64,000 bases of DNA from Alphaproteobacteria bacterium (GTDB lineage: Bacteria; Pseudomonadota; Alphaproteobacteria; JANSWW01). The notes under the pieces were generated by a model. It did not search any database, had not been told where the DNA came from, and was given only the letters and a program-made list of their open reading frames with translations. The DNA lies in assembly GCA_024743275.1 (NCBI GenBank), contig JANSWW010000006.1, positions 1 to 64,000 on the forward strand. The letters are read 5' to 3'. The translations under genes were made by a program, and so were the position numbers. Positions 1 through 6,780 of the stretch are shown here, one piece after another (the first letter of the stretch is position 1; every line of letters begins with the position of its first letter).

Positions 1-171
1 CCGGAGCTTCAGGACCTGACGCATGATCTTGGTATCGAAGCCAGTCGCCTTGGCCTCGGCGAAGACCTCCTTGATATCGTTGGCGATATTCGCCTTTTCC
101 TCTTCCAGGCGCTCGATGCGCTCGATGAAGGATCGCAGCCGACCGGCTGCGATGCCGCCCACGTCGGTCAT
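1..171 (-). CDS. GapR/DUF2312-like DNA-binding protein, N-terminal part (runs off window)
   Basis: The minus strand is open from an ATG at 171 to the window edge and encodes 57 residues. They form a charged amphipathic helix ([18 protein letters not shown]) followed by a segment reading [21 protein letters not shown]. This matches the start of the GapR/DUF2312 family, small coiled-coil proteins that bind AT-rich or overtwisted DNA in alphaproteobacteria and are often carried by their phages. A GGAGGG ribosome site lies just upstream of the ATG. The ATG overlaps the stop of the preceding small frame, which suggests translational coupling in the phage operon. The C-terminus is outside the window. 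Family assignment is confident; a phage-specific role is inferred from context. Confidence 0.8.
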   Translation of the reverse strand, partial: MTDVGGIAAGRLRSFIERIERLEEEKANIANDIKEVFAEAKATGFDTKIMRQVLKLR

Positions 172-350
172 GACTTCCCTCCGATGTTGTAAGAAAATGC
201 CGCCGTGGCTTCCTTTGCGCGGTACACAGAGCAGACAAACCGGACACCCCAACCGCGCTTTGCACCCGGCTCTTTTAAGCCGCAAGCAGGAAGCCGATGA
301 CCCGTCGCGGCGGCGACGATGGTGCAAAGGTCCGGGGAGCCGGTGTTCAT
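168..350 (-). CDS. small hypothetical phage protein (60 aa)
   Basis: I do not recognise this 60-residue frame. Its support is its packing: its ATG lies two bases after the stop of the 143-aa gene upstream, and its stop overlaps the ATG of the GapR-like gene (TCATGA). It has no clear ribosome site and no evident membrane segment. It contains three cysteines and a basic middle section. It could be a real small phage gene or a chance opening between two genes. Confidence 0.4.
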   Translation of the reverse strand: MNTGSPDLCTIVAAATGHRLPACGLKEPGAKRGWGVRFVCSVYRAKEATAAFSYNIGGKS

Positions 351-352
351 TC

Positions 353-784
353 TCAGGCCCGCTCGATGCGGGCTGAAAAAGCGATAAGATCGGCGCCCAA
401 GGCACGGGCCATCGGGGCCAATTCGCGGAACTCGCGGTGGTCAATCCGACCGTCTTCCATCGCCTTCGACATGGCGGCGGCGTGGGTCAGCAGGTCCGTC
501 AGGCGTTCGGCGTCCGCATCGGCTTCACCGTCGATGGCATGCGCCGATTGCCCTACCATTGACAGAATGTCCGACGTGAAGCCGGGGCCAAGCGCCTTAC
601 ACATGGCGAGGAAGTTGGCCAACCCCGGCGTATTGCCCTCGCGGTAGCTTTTCAGCGTGCGGCACGGCACGCCCGTCGCATTCTCGACGGAACGGGCGCG
701 CGCGGCGTCCGGCATGTAGAGACGCAAGGCGGTCTCTAGCCGCTTCGCGACATAATCATGTGTCAGCATGGGTTCCTTGGTCAT
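353..784 (-). CDS. phage hypothetical protein, probable early regulator (143 aa)
   Basis: The frame could start further upstream, but the ATG at 784 ([11 protein letters not shown]) has an AAGGTGG ribosome site directly before it and is preferred. It overlaps the end of the Cro-like gene by 29 bases. Residues about 20-60 ([20 protein letters not shown]) resemble a helix-turn-helix preceded by a helix, as seen in phage regulators. The rest is alpha-helical with an acidic patch ([11 protein letters not shown]). It sits second in the leftward early operon, which fits a role in phage regulation or replication control. No specific family was recognised. Confidence 0.65.
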   Translation of the reverse strand: MTKEPMLTHDYVAKRLETALRLYMPDAARARSVENATGVPCRTLKSYREGNTPGLANFLAMCKALGPGFTSDILSMVGQSAHAIDGEADADAERLTDLLTHAAAMSKAMEDGRIDHREFRELAPMARALGADLIAFSARIERA

Positions 785-1007
785 TTTCCACCTTTGCGAT
801 TGCCCCAACATTGTTGGGTAGGTCGTAAAAGTCATTCGGTTGCACCGCGCCGCCCGTCACTTCGACGATGCGGGCCATCGTCTCGGGGCGTGGGATCGTC
901 TTCCCGGTAACGTAACGGCGGAAGTTCGAATGATTGTCGACACCGCACGCGCGACCGACTTCGGAGAGCGTGAGGTTTTGTGCGCGTATCCAGTCTGCAA
1001 GTTTCAT
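756..1007 (-). CDS. Cro-like XRE-family repressor (83 aa)
   Basis: The protein opens with a compact helix-turn-helix: MKLADWIRAQNLTLSEVGRA, then a turn and a recognition helix (NHSNFRRYVTG), then KTIPRPETMARIVEVTGG. This is the pattern of XRE/Cro domains. It is the first leftward gene, transcribed divergently from the CI-like gene, and a 17-bp palindrome touches its start codon. This is the classic arrangement of a phage switch. By analogy it would repress the CI-like gene and tune early transcription. No strong ribosome site is visible, so it may be leaderless or weakly translated. Confidence 0.8.
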   Translation of the reverse strand: MKLADWIRAQNLTLSEVGRACGVDNHSNFRRYVTGKTIPRPETMARIVEVTGGAVQPNDFYDLPNNVGAIAKVENDQGTHADT

Positions 1008-1056
1008 AAGTCAAATCTAGACTTAAATGACCGGCGGATCAAGGCATTTTTTGACC
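1008..1056. promoter_or_regulatory. Cro/CI operator region (palindromic sites)
   Basis: A 17-bp palindrome with AAGTC and GACTT arms occupies 1008-1024, adjoining the Cro-like start codon. It has the same length and arms as the site at 1844-1860 on the other side of the repressor gene. A second, imperfect site at 1042-1056 keeps one TGACC half and matches the 15-bp palindrome at 1878-1892. Sites at both outward-facing promoters fit binding by the CI-like and Cro-like proteins. The exact promoters could not be assigned. Confidence 0.65.
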
Positions 1057-1092
1057 TACTCTTTCGGCCACGAAAAAAGGCAGGGTGGTGTT

Positions 1093-1821
1093 ATGAAAAA
1101 TCGTCTCAAAGAGCTGCGAAACGCCGCCGGCCTCTCGACCTATGACCTGGGCGCAAAAGTTGGGGCGACCAATTCGCAGATTTCTAAGCTGGAAAACGGC
1201 AAGACCCAACTATCTATGCAATGGGCCGAGCGATTGGCGCCTCACTTGGGCGTTGATCCGCTTGAACTGTTTACGCGAAAAGGTTTACAACTTCCTGACA
1301 TGCACTCGCATGAAGTGGTTCAAAAAAATGGAAAAAATGCAGCGGAGCGGGCCAGATACGCGCGCCGACTTTCTTACATTGATGAACTCGACATAAGAGC
1401 GGGCGCGGCGGCTGGGGGGCGCATAGCCGTCGATCTGGGATACGGGAAGGCGGGAGAGTTGGTTGAGCAATACCCGGTGCAAAATCGCTGGCAGATACCA
1501 AGTGACATCGCCTCGCATGTCACAAAGACGCATCCTGAGCATATCAAGATATTGCAGGTCGAGGGGTCGTCGATGGCACCCGACTTCTATCCAGGCGAAC
1601 GCATTATGGTGGACACCAGATCGATCGTGCCGTCACCGCCCGGCATCTTTGTCGTATGGGACGGTTTTAACCTCGTCATAAAGCATTGCCAGGTCGTGCC
1701 ACATTCGGACCCGCCGCGTGTGGTGCTGAAGTCTCGCGACCCCGATGTTGACCCTTACGAGCGCGTTTTGGGCGAAGCGTACATACAAGGCCGGGTCATC
1801 GGGAAGTGGCTGTGGACCTAA
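1093..1821 (+). CDS. CI-like repressor with S24 (LexA-type) autoprotease domain
   Basis: The preferred start is the ATG at 1093, preceded by AGGGTGG, giving 242 residues; an upstream in-frame start would run through the operator. Residues 1-65 are an XRE helix-turn-helix (NSQISKLENGKT recognition region). Residues 145-240 are an S24 peptidase domain: GSSM with probable nucleophile S160 and a lysine at K197 in VIKHC. An Ala-Gly pair at 103-104 in the linker is the likely self-cleavage site. The protein should keep the prophage silent and be cleaved on RecA activation during DNA damage. It is divergent from the Cro-like gene and flanked by matching operators. Confidence 0.9.
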   Translation: MKNRLKELRNAAGLSTYDLGAKVGATNSQISKLENGKTQLSMQWAERLAPHLGVDPLELFTRKGLQLPDMHSHEVVQKNGKNAAERARYARRLSYIDELDIRAGAAAGGRIAVDLGYGKAGELVEQYPVQNRWQIPSDIASHVTKTHPEHIKILQVEGSSMAPDFYPGERIMVDTRSIVPSPPGIFVVWDGFNLVIKHCQVVPHSDPPRVVLKSRDPDVDPYERVLGEAYIQGRVIGKWLWT

Positions 1822-1843
1822 GCTAAAAAATTTTATTTTACGT

Positions 1844-1892
1844 AAGTCACAAAATGACTTGACGGCGCCGGTGTATGGGTCAAAATATGACC
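1844..1892. promoter_or_regulatory. operator pair and rightward early promoter region
   Basis: Two perfect inverted repeats lie between the repressor gene and the rightward early operon: AAGTCA-N5-TGACTT at 1844-1860 and GGTCA-N5-TGACC at 1878-1892. A TTGACG hexamer at 1859-1864 overlaps the first site, and an AT-rich AAATAT lies about 18 bases downstream inside the second. Repressor bound here should block the promoter of the genes starting at 1914. The -10 element is weakly defined. Confidence 0.65.
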
Positions 1893-1913
1893 TACCAAAC
1901 AACGGAGGCCAAC

Positions 1914-2225
1914 ATGGATTTCACGTTCCAGCTTCGCGACGAAAATGGCGCGACCGTCATCCACGACATCGAATGTGTGCTTGGCGTCGATGTCGTTTGG
2001 CGCGACGGCGAACCCACCCTCGACATCACCAGCATTCACATGGGCCAAGACGGCGACGGGCCGGACATCTGCAAAAGCGTTGACCCGTTCATGCAGTCGC
2101 TCGCCGCCCGTATTTCAACCGCCGCGCAGTGTGACGAGAAGATCGTCGAGCAGGCGCTTGATGACGCCGGCATCCGCTATTCAGAGCGCGGCAGCAACGA
2201 CCCCTTCGGGCGGTGGGTCGCGTGA
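1914..2225 (+). CDS. phage early hypothetical protein (103 aa)
   Basis: The ATG at 1914 follows a GGAGG ribosome site and is preferred over upstream in-frame ATGs that lie within the operator. The product starts MDFTFQLRDENGATVIHDIE and is acidic with a mainly beta-type first half. The second half is helical. No family was recognised. It is the first gene of the rightward early operon under the palindromic operators. It ends in a TGATG overlap with the next frame. Confidence 0.7.
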   Translation: MDFTFQLRDENGATVIHDIECVLGVDVVWRDGEPTLDITSIHMGQDGDGPDICKSVDPFMQSLAARISTAAQCDEKIVEQALDDAGIRYSERGSNDPFGRWVA

Positions 2226-2326
2226 TGGAGGTCCTGCGCTTCATCGGCGGCGTGATCGTTGCCGCCGCCTTTCTCGCCACCGCCTACGGCTATCTCGTCA
2301 TCATTGGGAGCCTCATTCATGGCTGA
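2225..2326 (+). CDS. small single-pass membrane protein (33 aa)
   Basis: A 33-codon frame starts at an ATG overlapping the previous stop (TGATG) and ends inside the start of the next gene. It encodes MEVLRFIGGVIVAAAFLATA followed by YGYLVIIGSLIHG, essentially one hydrophobic helix. The tight coupling on both sides supports translation. Small membrane peptides of this kind are common in phage early regions but have no fixed function. It could also be a coupling leader for the downstream gene. Confidence 0.5.
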   Translation: MEVLRFIGGVIVAAAFLATAYGYLVIIGSLIHG

Positions 2327-2588
2327 TCTTTTCACTTATGCGGAAGGCAAAACCGACACGTCGCAAGAGGCGTTTAAGTCGGTGGACGCCCGCGCCTTGA
2401 AGCGTATCAAGGCTGCCGGCGACTTCGGTATCACCACCGACGAACTGGCCAGCGACATGCTCATGCCCTATGGCAGCGTGCAGCCGCGCACGTCGGAACT
2501 GCGCACGGCCGGGCTGATCGAAGACAGCGGCCGGCGGCGGCAAAACCGCAAGGGCAAGCGCGTCATCGTCTGGAAGGCGGTGCCGTGA
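2319..2588 (+). CDS. winged-helix-like phage protein (89 aa)
   Basis: The ATG at 2319 overlaps the end of the preceding small frame. Residues about 25-75 read as a winged helix: an RALKRIKAAG helix, the turn FGITTDELASDM, and a recognition-type helix GSVQPRTSELRTAGLI followed by a basic wing (RRRQNRKGKR). This layout resembles helix-turn-helix modules that phages place next to recombination genes. The protein probably binds nucleic acid. Its stop overlaps the next start as TGATG. Confidence 0.6.
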   Translation: MADLFTYAEGKTDTSQEAFKSVDARALKRIKAAGDFGITTDELASDMLMPYGSVQPRTSELRTAGLIEDSGRRRQNRKGKRVIVWKAVP

Positions 2589-3430
2589 TGCTGAAGACCG
2601 TTGATATGGAAGAACTGGCCTATCACGCGCACCCGGCGATGTCGGCAAGCGACGCGATCAATCTCCTTTCGAAGTCACCGTCTCAGTTCCGGCACGACAA
2701 GCACAACCCGCCAGAGCGCAGCAAGGCGCTGGATTTCGGCACCGCCGCCCATGCCTACATGCTAGACGATGGGACGTTTGAAAAGCGGTTCGAAGCACTG
2801 CCAAGCGACCACAACGGCCGCACCAAGGAAGGCAAGGCGCAGGTCGCCGCCATCCGCGAAGCGGGTAAGACGCCAATCCCGCATAGCGACGTTGCGGCCA
2901 TCGTCGGCATGGCCCGCGCCCTGTCCAAGCACCCGCTCGCCTCTCAGGCGTTCAAGAACGGCCTGCCGGAACGGTCAGTGTTCTGGACGTGCGAGGATAC
3001 CGGCGTCGAATGCCGAATGCGCCTGGATTGGCTACCGGCCGCACCGGATGCGCAGATCTTCCCCGACTATAAAACGGCCCGATCGGTCGCACCTGATGAT
3101 CTGCAAAAGGCGATGTGGGAACACGCCTACTACATTCGCTCGGCTTGGTATCAAAACGGCCTGAAAGCGGCCGGTGTCGCAGACCCGGTTTACCTGATGG
3201 TGTTTCAGGCGAAGACGCCGCCTTACGAGGTCGTCGTTGTCCAGCCGGACGAGACCGCATTGCAGTGGGGTTGGCTGCAATGCCAGCGCGCCCGGCGCCT
3301 GTTTGCCGAATACACCGCCGCCGGGAGATGGCCAGGCTATGCCTGGAACAACGTCCTGCAGATCGGCCTGCCCGGATGGGCCGACAACCGCTTACAGCGT
3401 CAACACGAAAACGGCGATTTCGCCGCATAG
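2588..3430 (+). CDS. RecE-like PD-(D/E)XK exonuclease (DUF3799 type)
   Basis: The ATG at 2588 overlaps the upstream stop; a GTG one codon earlier is also possible. The 280-residue protein contains the nuclease core of the RecE/DUF3799 group: an N-terminal DFGTAAHAYMLD motif, an acidic strand CRMRLDWLP, the PD-(D/E)XK motif in FPDYKTARS, and a helix with YYIRSAWYQNGLK. This type of enzyme resects double-stranded DNA ends 5' to 3' to expose single strands. The RecT gene follows eight bases later, so the two should form a phage single-strand annealing recombination system. Confidence 0.85.
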   Translation: MLKTVDMEELAYHAHPAMSASDAINLLSKSPSQFRHDKHNPPERSKALDFGTAAHAYMLDDGTFEKRFEALPSDHNGRTKEGKAQVAAIREAGKTPIPHSDVAAIVGMARALSKHPLASQAFKNGLPERSVFWTCEDTGVECRMRLDWLPAAPDAQIFPDYKTARSVAPDDLQKAMWEHAYYIRSAWYQNGLKAAGVADPVYLMVFQAKTPPYEVVVVQPDETALQWGWLQCQRARRLFAEYTAAGRWPGYAWNNVLQIGLPGWADNRLQRQHENGDFAA

Positions 3431-3438
3431 GAGAAACC

Positions 3439-4464
3439 ATGTCCAAAGCATTGACAGTAACAGCCGGCGACGCACCGGCACCCACCAAGGCCGCGCTGGT
3501 CACCGGCGGCAGCATTCGCGCCATGGTCCCGCAAGATGTGGAGCAGGCGTGGCGGATGGCCGAAATGATCCATCGGGCGGGCATCGCGCCCCGCGACATG
3601 CAATCGCCCGATAAAATCGTCACGTCGATTTTCGCCGGCATGGAAATCGGCCTGCCCCCGATGCAAGCGGTCCAGTCCATCGCCGTGGTGAACGGGCGCC
3701 CGACGATTTGGGGAGACGCCGCCCTCGGTCTCGTGCAAGCGAGCGGGCTTCTGGAAGCGTTCAAAGAGCGCATCACCGGCGAAGGCGACGGAATGGTTGC
3801 GCAGTGCGTCGCCAAGCGGCGCGATAACCCGGAACTGATTTCGGCCGAGTTTAGCGTTACCGACGCGAAGACCGCCGGGCTTTGGAACAAGAGCGGGCCA
3901 TGGAAGCAGTACCCCAAGCGAATGCTGGCCATGCGTGCCCGCGCCTTTGCACTTCGCAACGGCTTTGCGGACGTGCTGAAGGGCCTCGGCGTGCGCGAGG
4001 AAGTTGGCGACTTCGATGCCCCGAACAGCAAGCAGGCGGCCACCGCACAGACACCGAACAGCATTGAGAACCAGCTTCGACAGCAGGCGCAAACGTCTTG
4101 GGCGCCCGATGCTGGCGAGGACGGCGGCCCTGCCACCCCCGCCGCCGTGGAGCAGCCGGGCAATGACGGGTCACACAACACACCCGACACCCCGGCTGTC
4201 TCCGAACCGAAGGCGATCAGGCTGGTGATGCCGACCGGAGAGCCGGAAGAACACGCCAGCGCGGGCGGATGGCTTGCCTCGCTGACCGAGCATATCGCCG
4301 ATCTGGACCCCAAGGACGTGCGGGCGCTGATGGAACTCAACGCCGAGACATTCGACAAGATCGAGGCCGCCGCCAAGGGCCGGCAAAACGAGGACGTGCT
4401 GTATGCCTGCGACGACGCCCGGCACGCGTTCTATGAGAAGACCAAGGAAGGCGAGTTGATCTGA
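3439..4464 (+). CDS. recT: RecT-family single-strand annealing protein
   Basis: The ATG at 3439 follows AGGAGAAACC. The first 190 residues carry the typical RecT pattern: MAEMIHRAGIAP, IFAGMEIGLPPMQAVQSIAV, NGRPTIWGDAALGLV and a KRMLAMRARAFALRNGFAD block. The remaining C-terminal 130 residues are low-complexity and proline-rich, then an acidic helix ending DDARHAFYEKTKEGELI. That tail may bind host SSB or the partner nuclease. RecT proteins pair complementary single strands exposed by RecE. It is cotranscribed with the nuclease and its stop overlaps the next ATG. Confidence 0.88.
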   Translation: MSKALTVTAGDAPAPTKAALVTGGSIRAMVPQDVEQAWRMAEMIHRAGIAPRDMQSPDKIVTSIFAGMEIGLPPMQAVQSIAVVNGRPTIWGDAALGLVQASGLLEAFKERITGEGDGMVAQCVAKRRDNPELISAEFSVTDAKTAGLWNKSGPWKQYPKRMLAMRARAFALRNGFADVLKGLGVREEVGDFDAPNSKQAATAQTPNSIENQLRQQAQTSWAPDAGEDGGPATPAAVEQPGNDGSHNTPDTPAVSEPKAIRLVMPTGEPEEHASAGGWLASLTEHIADLDPKDVRALMELNAETFDKIEAAAKGRQNEDVLYACDDARHAFYEKTKEGELI

Positions 4465-4637
4465 TGAACATCGAAATGAACGACCCGAACAACCCGACGC
4501 TTGAAGAAATGCGCCTCTATCTGCGCGGACTCGAGGACTATGTAACCGATGCCAAGGGTTATCGGAAAGACGAGATCCGCGCCGCCATCGCGGAAATCCG
4601 ACGGCTGCGCGGCTCCGAACTGCGGAGGGTGGCGTGA
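4464..4637 (+). CDS. small hypothetical phage protein (57 aa)
   Basis: The frame starts at an ATG overlapping the recT stop (TGATG) and ends overlapping the next ATG. It encodes 57 residues forming two charged helices (PTLEEMRLYLRGLEDY and DEIRAAIAEIRRLRGSEL). The composition suggests a small coiled-coil protein. The double overlap makes translation likely. The function is unknown. Confidence 0.6.
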   Translation: MNIEMNDPNNPTLEEMRLYLRGLEDYVTDAKGYRKDEIRAAIAEIRRLRGSELRRVA

Positions 4638-4924
4638 TGGCGGAACCGGCTAGGCCCTACACGCCGCAGCAGGTCGCATGGATTTGGGGATGCTCCCCGA
4701 ACCATGTGCGGGCGGAAATTAAGGCGGGGCGCTTGCGCGCATTCCGGCTTGGTCGTCTAATCCGAATTCCCCGCGACGCTGTGCAGGAATACGAACAATG
4801 CCAGACTATAAAATCGGACGACTGCGCGACCGATACGTCGTCACATGGCACGATGACAGCGGCAAGCGACGACGCCATCGTCTTGACGCACATACCCGAA
4901 AGGAAGCGGAGAGCGCAGCCCTAG
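4637..4924 (+). CDS. excisionase-like helix-turn-helix protein
   Basis: Residues 8-50 form a MerR/excisionase-type helix-turn-helix: YTPQQVAWIWGCSPNHVRAE, then KAGRLRAFRLGRLIRIPRDAV. Proteins of this kind guide phage integrases toward excision. The gene starts at an ATG overlapping the previous stop. Its last 127 bases overlap the integrase start in another frame. The region beyond the DNA-binding domain (about residues 55-95) is low-complexity and may be tolerated only because it lies inside the integrase gene. Position next to the integrase supports the excisionase reading. Confidence 0.7.
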   Translation: MAEPARPYTPQQVAWIWGCSPNHVRAEIKAGRLRAFRLGRLIRIPRDAVQEYEQCQTIKSDDCATDTSSHGTMTAASDDAIVLTHIPERKRRAQP

Positions 4925-5808
4925 ACAAAATTCGGCAGGAACGGGCCAAGGCTGACAAGAAAGCGCCGACCGTCAAGGGGCTGTGGGACCGCTACCGGGA
5001 GGAAAAGGCCGGCCGGCCTATCGCGGCGACAATGGGCTTTGAATGGAAAGCCATCGGCCCGTACTTTGGGCATCTGCGGCCGGACCAGATCACAACGGAC
5101 ATCTGCCGGTCCTACGTCGAGCACAGGCGAGAAAAGGGCCGCAAAGATGGAACCATATGGACTGAATTAGGACATGTCCGCATCGTGCTTGTATGGGCGC
5201 AGGCGCACGGCCTGATCCACCGCGCCCCACCGATCGAACGGCCGAAGCAGCCCGCACCCAAAGACCGATGGTTAAATCACGCGGAAATAACCCGCCTGTT
5301 GGCCGCCGAATGCGAGCCGCACAATAAACTGGCGATACACCTGATGCTGGCCACCGCCGGCCGGATCGGCGCGATTCTGGAATTGACATGGGACCGCGTC
5401 GATCTTGACCGCCGGCAGATCAATCTGCGGGTCGATAGCGAGGGGCCGCGCAAGGGCCGCGCCGTCGTCCCAATCAATGCGGGCCTGTTGGCGGCACTCA
5501 CGCAAGCCCAACAGCTTGCCATAACGGGCCATGTGATTGAGTTCCGTGGGAAGCCGGTGAAGTCGATCAAGAAAGGGTTTGCCGTCGCCTGCAAGAGTGC
5601 CGGACTTGACGACGTGACCCCGCACACGTTGCGCCATACGGCCGCCGTTCACATGGCCGCCGCCGGCGTGCCGATGGAGAAGATTGCCCAATACCTTGGG
5701 CACAATTCAGTCGAGACGACACGCAAGGTCTATGCCCGGTTCGCGCCGGACCATTTGCGCGATGAAGCCGATATATTGGATTTTACGAAAATCCGAGTAG
5801 CAAAGTAG
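4798..5808 (+). CDS. int: phage tyrosine-recombinase integrase
   Basis: The 336-residue protein has an Arm-type N-terminal DNA-binding segment (about 1-50), a SAM-like core-binding domain (about 57-145) and a catalytic domain. Visible active-site residues are R189 (TAGRIGAIL), H276 and R279 (HTLRH), H302 (LGH) and the nucleophile Y312 (RKVYARF). All are present, so the enzyme should be active. It inserts or excises the prophage at the tRNA-Thr site whose 3' part lies about 120 bases downstream. The start was chosen at the ATG giving a normal arm domain. Confidence 0.93.
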   Translation: MPDYKIGRLRDRYVVTWHDDSGKRRRHRLDAHTRKEAESAALDKIRQERAKADKKAPTVKGLWDRYREEKAGRPIAATMGFEWKAIGPYFGHLRPDQITTDICRSYVEHRREKGRKDGTIWTELGHVRIVLVWAQAHGLIHRAPPIERPKQPAPKDRWLNHAEITRLLAAECEPHNKLAIHLMLATAGRIGAILELTWDRVDLDRRQINLRVDSEGPRKGRAVVPINAGLLAALTQAQQLAITGHVIEFRGKPVKSIKKGFAVACKSAGLDDVTPHTLRHTAAVHMAAAGVPMEKIAQYLGHNSVETTRKVYARFAPDHLRDEADILDFTKIRVAK

Positions 5809-5820
5809 GGAGTGCTCCAA

Positions 5821-5930
5821 GGTTCAATGAACCTGAAAAGCGTGAACGAACCGTGATTATTGGCGCAAAACCGTGAATATAAAGAGCGATCCAGCCGCAG
5901 AAAACTGCGGTTTGCGCGGTGGCGCTCTTT
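5821..5930. promoter_or_regulatory. integrase-att intergenic sites: palindrome, direct repeat, nested hairpin
   Basis: Between integrase and the tRNA fragment lie three ordered elements. A 13-bp palindrome GGTTCA-A-TGAACC occupies 5821-5833. An AACCGTGA repeat occurs at 5849-5856 and 5869-5876. A nested hairpin has outer arms AAAGAGCG (5881-5888) and CGCTCTTT (5923-5930) and inner arms CCGCAG (5895-5900) and CTGCGG (5905-5910). Repeats could be integrase or excisionase arm sites; the hairpin could end integrase transcription or mark the attachment region. Function is inferred from position only. Confidence 0.5.
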
Positions 5931-5976
5931 CTTGGTAAGGGAGAGGTCCAGAGTTCAAATCTCTGCGGCAGCACCA
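5927..5976 (+). other. prophage attachment site: 3' part of tRNA-Thr(GGT)
   Basis: The bases fold as the 3' portion of a tRNA: anticodon stem 5927-5931 with 5939-5943, loop TTGGTAA (anticodon GGT, threonine) 5932-5938, variable loop 5944-5948, T-arm with TTCAAAT loop 5949-5965, acceptor strand 5966-5972, discriminator A and encoded CCA. No D-arm or 5' acceptor strand precedes it. This is the duplicated tRNA end left by integration of the prophage, with the crossover in or near the anticodon loop. The full tRNA gene should be at the other prophage end. Confidence 0.82.
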
Positions 5977-6116
5977 TCTTCCAAAAGAAAATCAATTCCT
6001 TAATCAGACGGCGGATTTTTCTCCCACCCGAAAAACACCCTGAAGACGACGTGGATATTCACCACTCGGCGTGAAAAACACGTGGACTGATCATCGCCAG
6101 ACCCGCCTACAAGTGC

Positions 6117-6156
6117 GGGCCGGCATTGCCGCGATGGCAGTGCCGGCCCCTTTTAA
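6117..6156. terminator. rho-independent terminator hairpin
   Basis: A long GC-rich hairpin has arms 6117-6130 and 6136-6149 (GGGCCGGCA-TTGCC against GGCAG-TGCCGGCCC, one mismatch) and is followed by TTTT at 6151. It lies just beyond the att site. In the intact host arrangement it would end transcription of the tRNA-Thr gene. It also lies downstream of the convergent cytochrome genes. Confidence 0.7.
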
Positions 6157-6231
6157 TCGAGACAAAACGAAAAACCATGAGCCCCGAACGGATTGCCGCC
6201 CGCCGCCGACATGCCGTTCACGGCTGGCTGC

Positions 6232-6780
6232 TCAACGCAGCGCCGGATACCCCCAAGTGTAAAGCCAATCGGTATCTTGCGCGGGTACATGGCAGGTGCG
6301 GCATTCGGCTTCGTAGTCCTTGGTGAAGCTCTGCCTCGGTGCATCGGCACTGAATTGCGCCCAGCCCCAGCCGTCGCCCCAGAGCGCGTTGTCCGGGAAG
6401 CGGCCTTCGGTGTCCTTCACCATCACGAACCACCCGTTCAGCGTGGTCGCATGGGAGATGAACCCGGTGGTCATGTCCTGTGCCTCCGCCGAAAGCAGTT
6501 CCTTCACGACGACGGTGCCGTCCGGGAAGGACCCATTCTCAAGATAGGCCGCCACCGCTTCGCGCTGCGTATAGACGGTGTGGATCTCGTTGGCGAACTC
6601 GGCGCCATTGGTTATCCAGTTGCCGAGCGCCACCCACTCGCCTCGGTAATTCACGTCCGGCACCCGGATCTCTCCCTCCGGACCGACAGCCCCATGCGTT
6701 TCGAGGGCGAAGTCCTGGGCGGCGACGCTCCCGGCCGCGAGGGCGGGCAGGAGCACGAGGACCTTCAATAACCGCCTCAT
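6232..6780 (-). CDS. cytochrome P460 family protein (copy 2)
   Basis: The preferred start at 6780 (MRRLLKVL) gives a 182-residue exported protein with a signal peptide ending near AAGSVAAQD. A single c-type heme motif CRTCH lies close to the C-terminus (KDYEAECRTCHVPAQD), the placement seen in the P460 family. P460 cytochromes bind heme through CXXCH plus a lysine crosslink and oxidise hydroxylamine or nitric oxide. The start overlaps the stop of the upstream paralogue by 4 bases, so the two are co-translated. The precise substrate cannot be stated. Confidence 0.75.
   Translation of the reverse strand: MRRLLKVLVLLPALAAGSVAAQDFALETHGAVGPEGEIRVPDVNYRGEWVALGNWITNGAEFANEIHTVYTQREAVAAYLENGSFPDGTVVVKELLSAEAQDMTTGFISHATTLNGWFVMVKDTEGRFPDNALWGDGWGWAQFSADAPRQSFTKDYEAECRTCHVPAQDTDWLYTWGYPALR

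Noticed and set aside
5877-5976. A complete tRNA-Thr gene
   Set aside because: No D-arm or 5' acceptor strand can be folded upstream of the anticodon stem, so only the 3' part is present.
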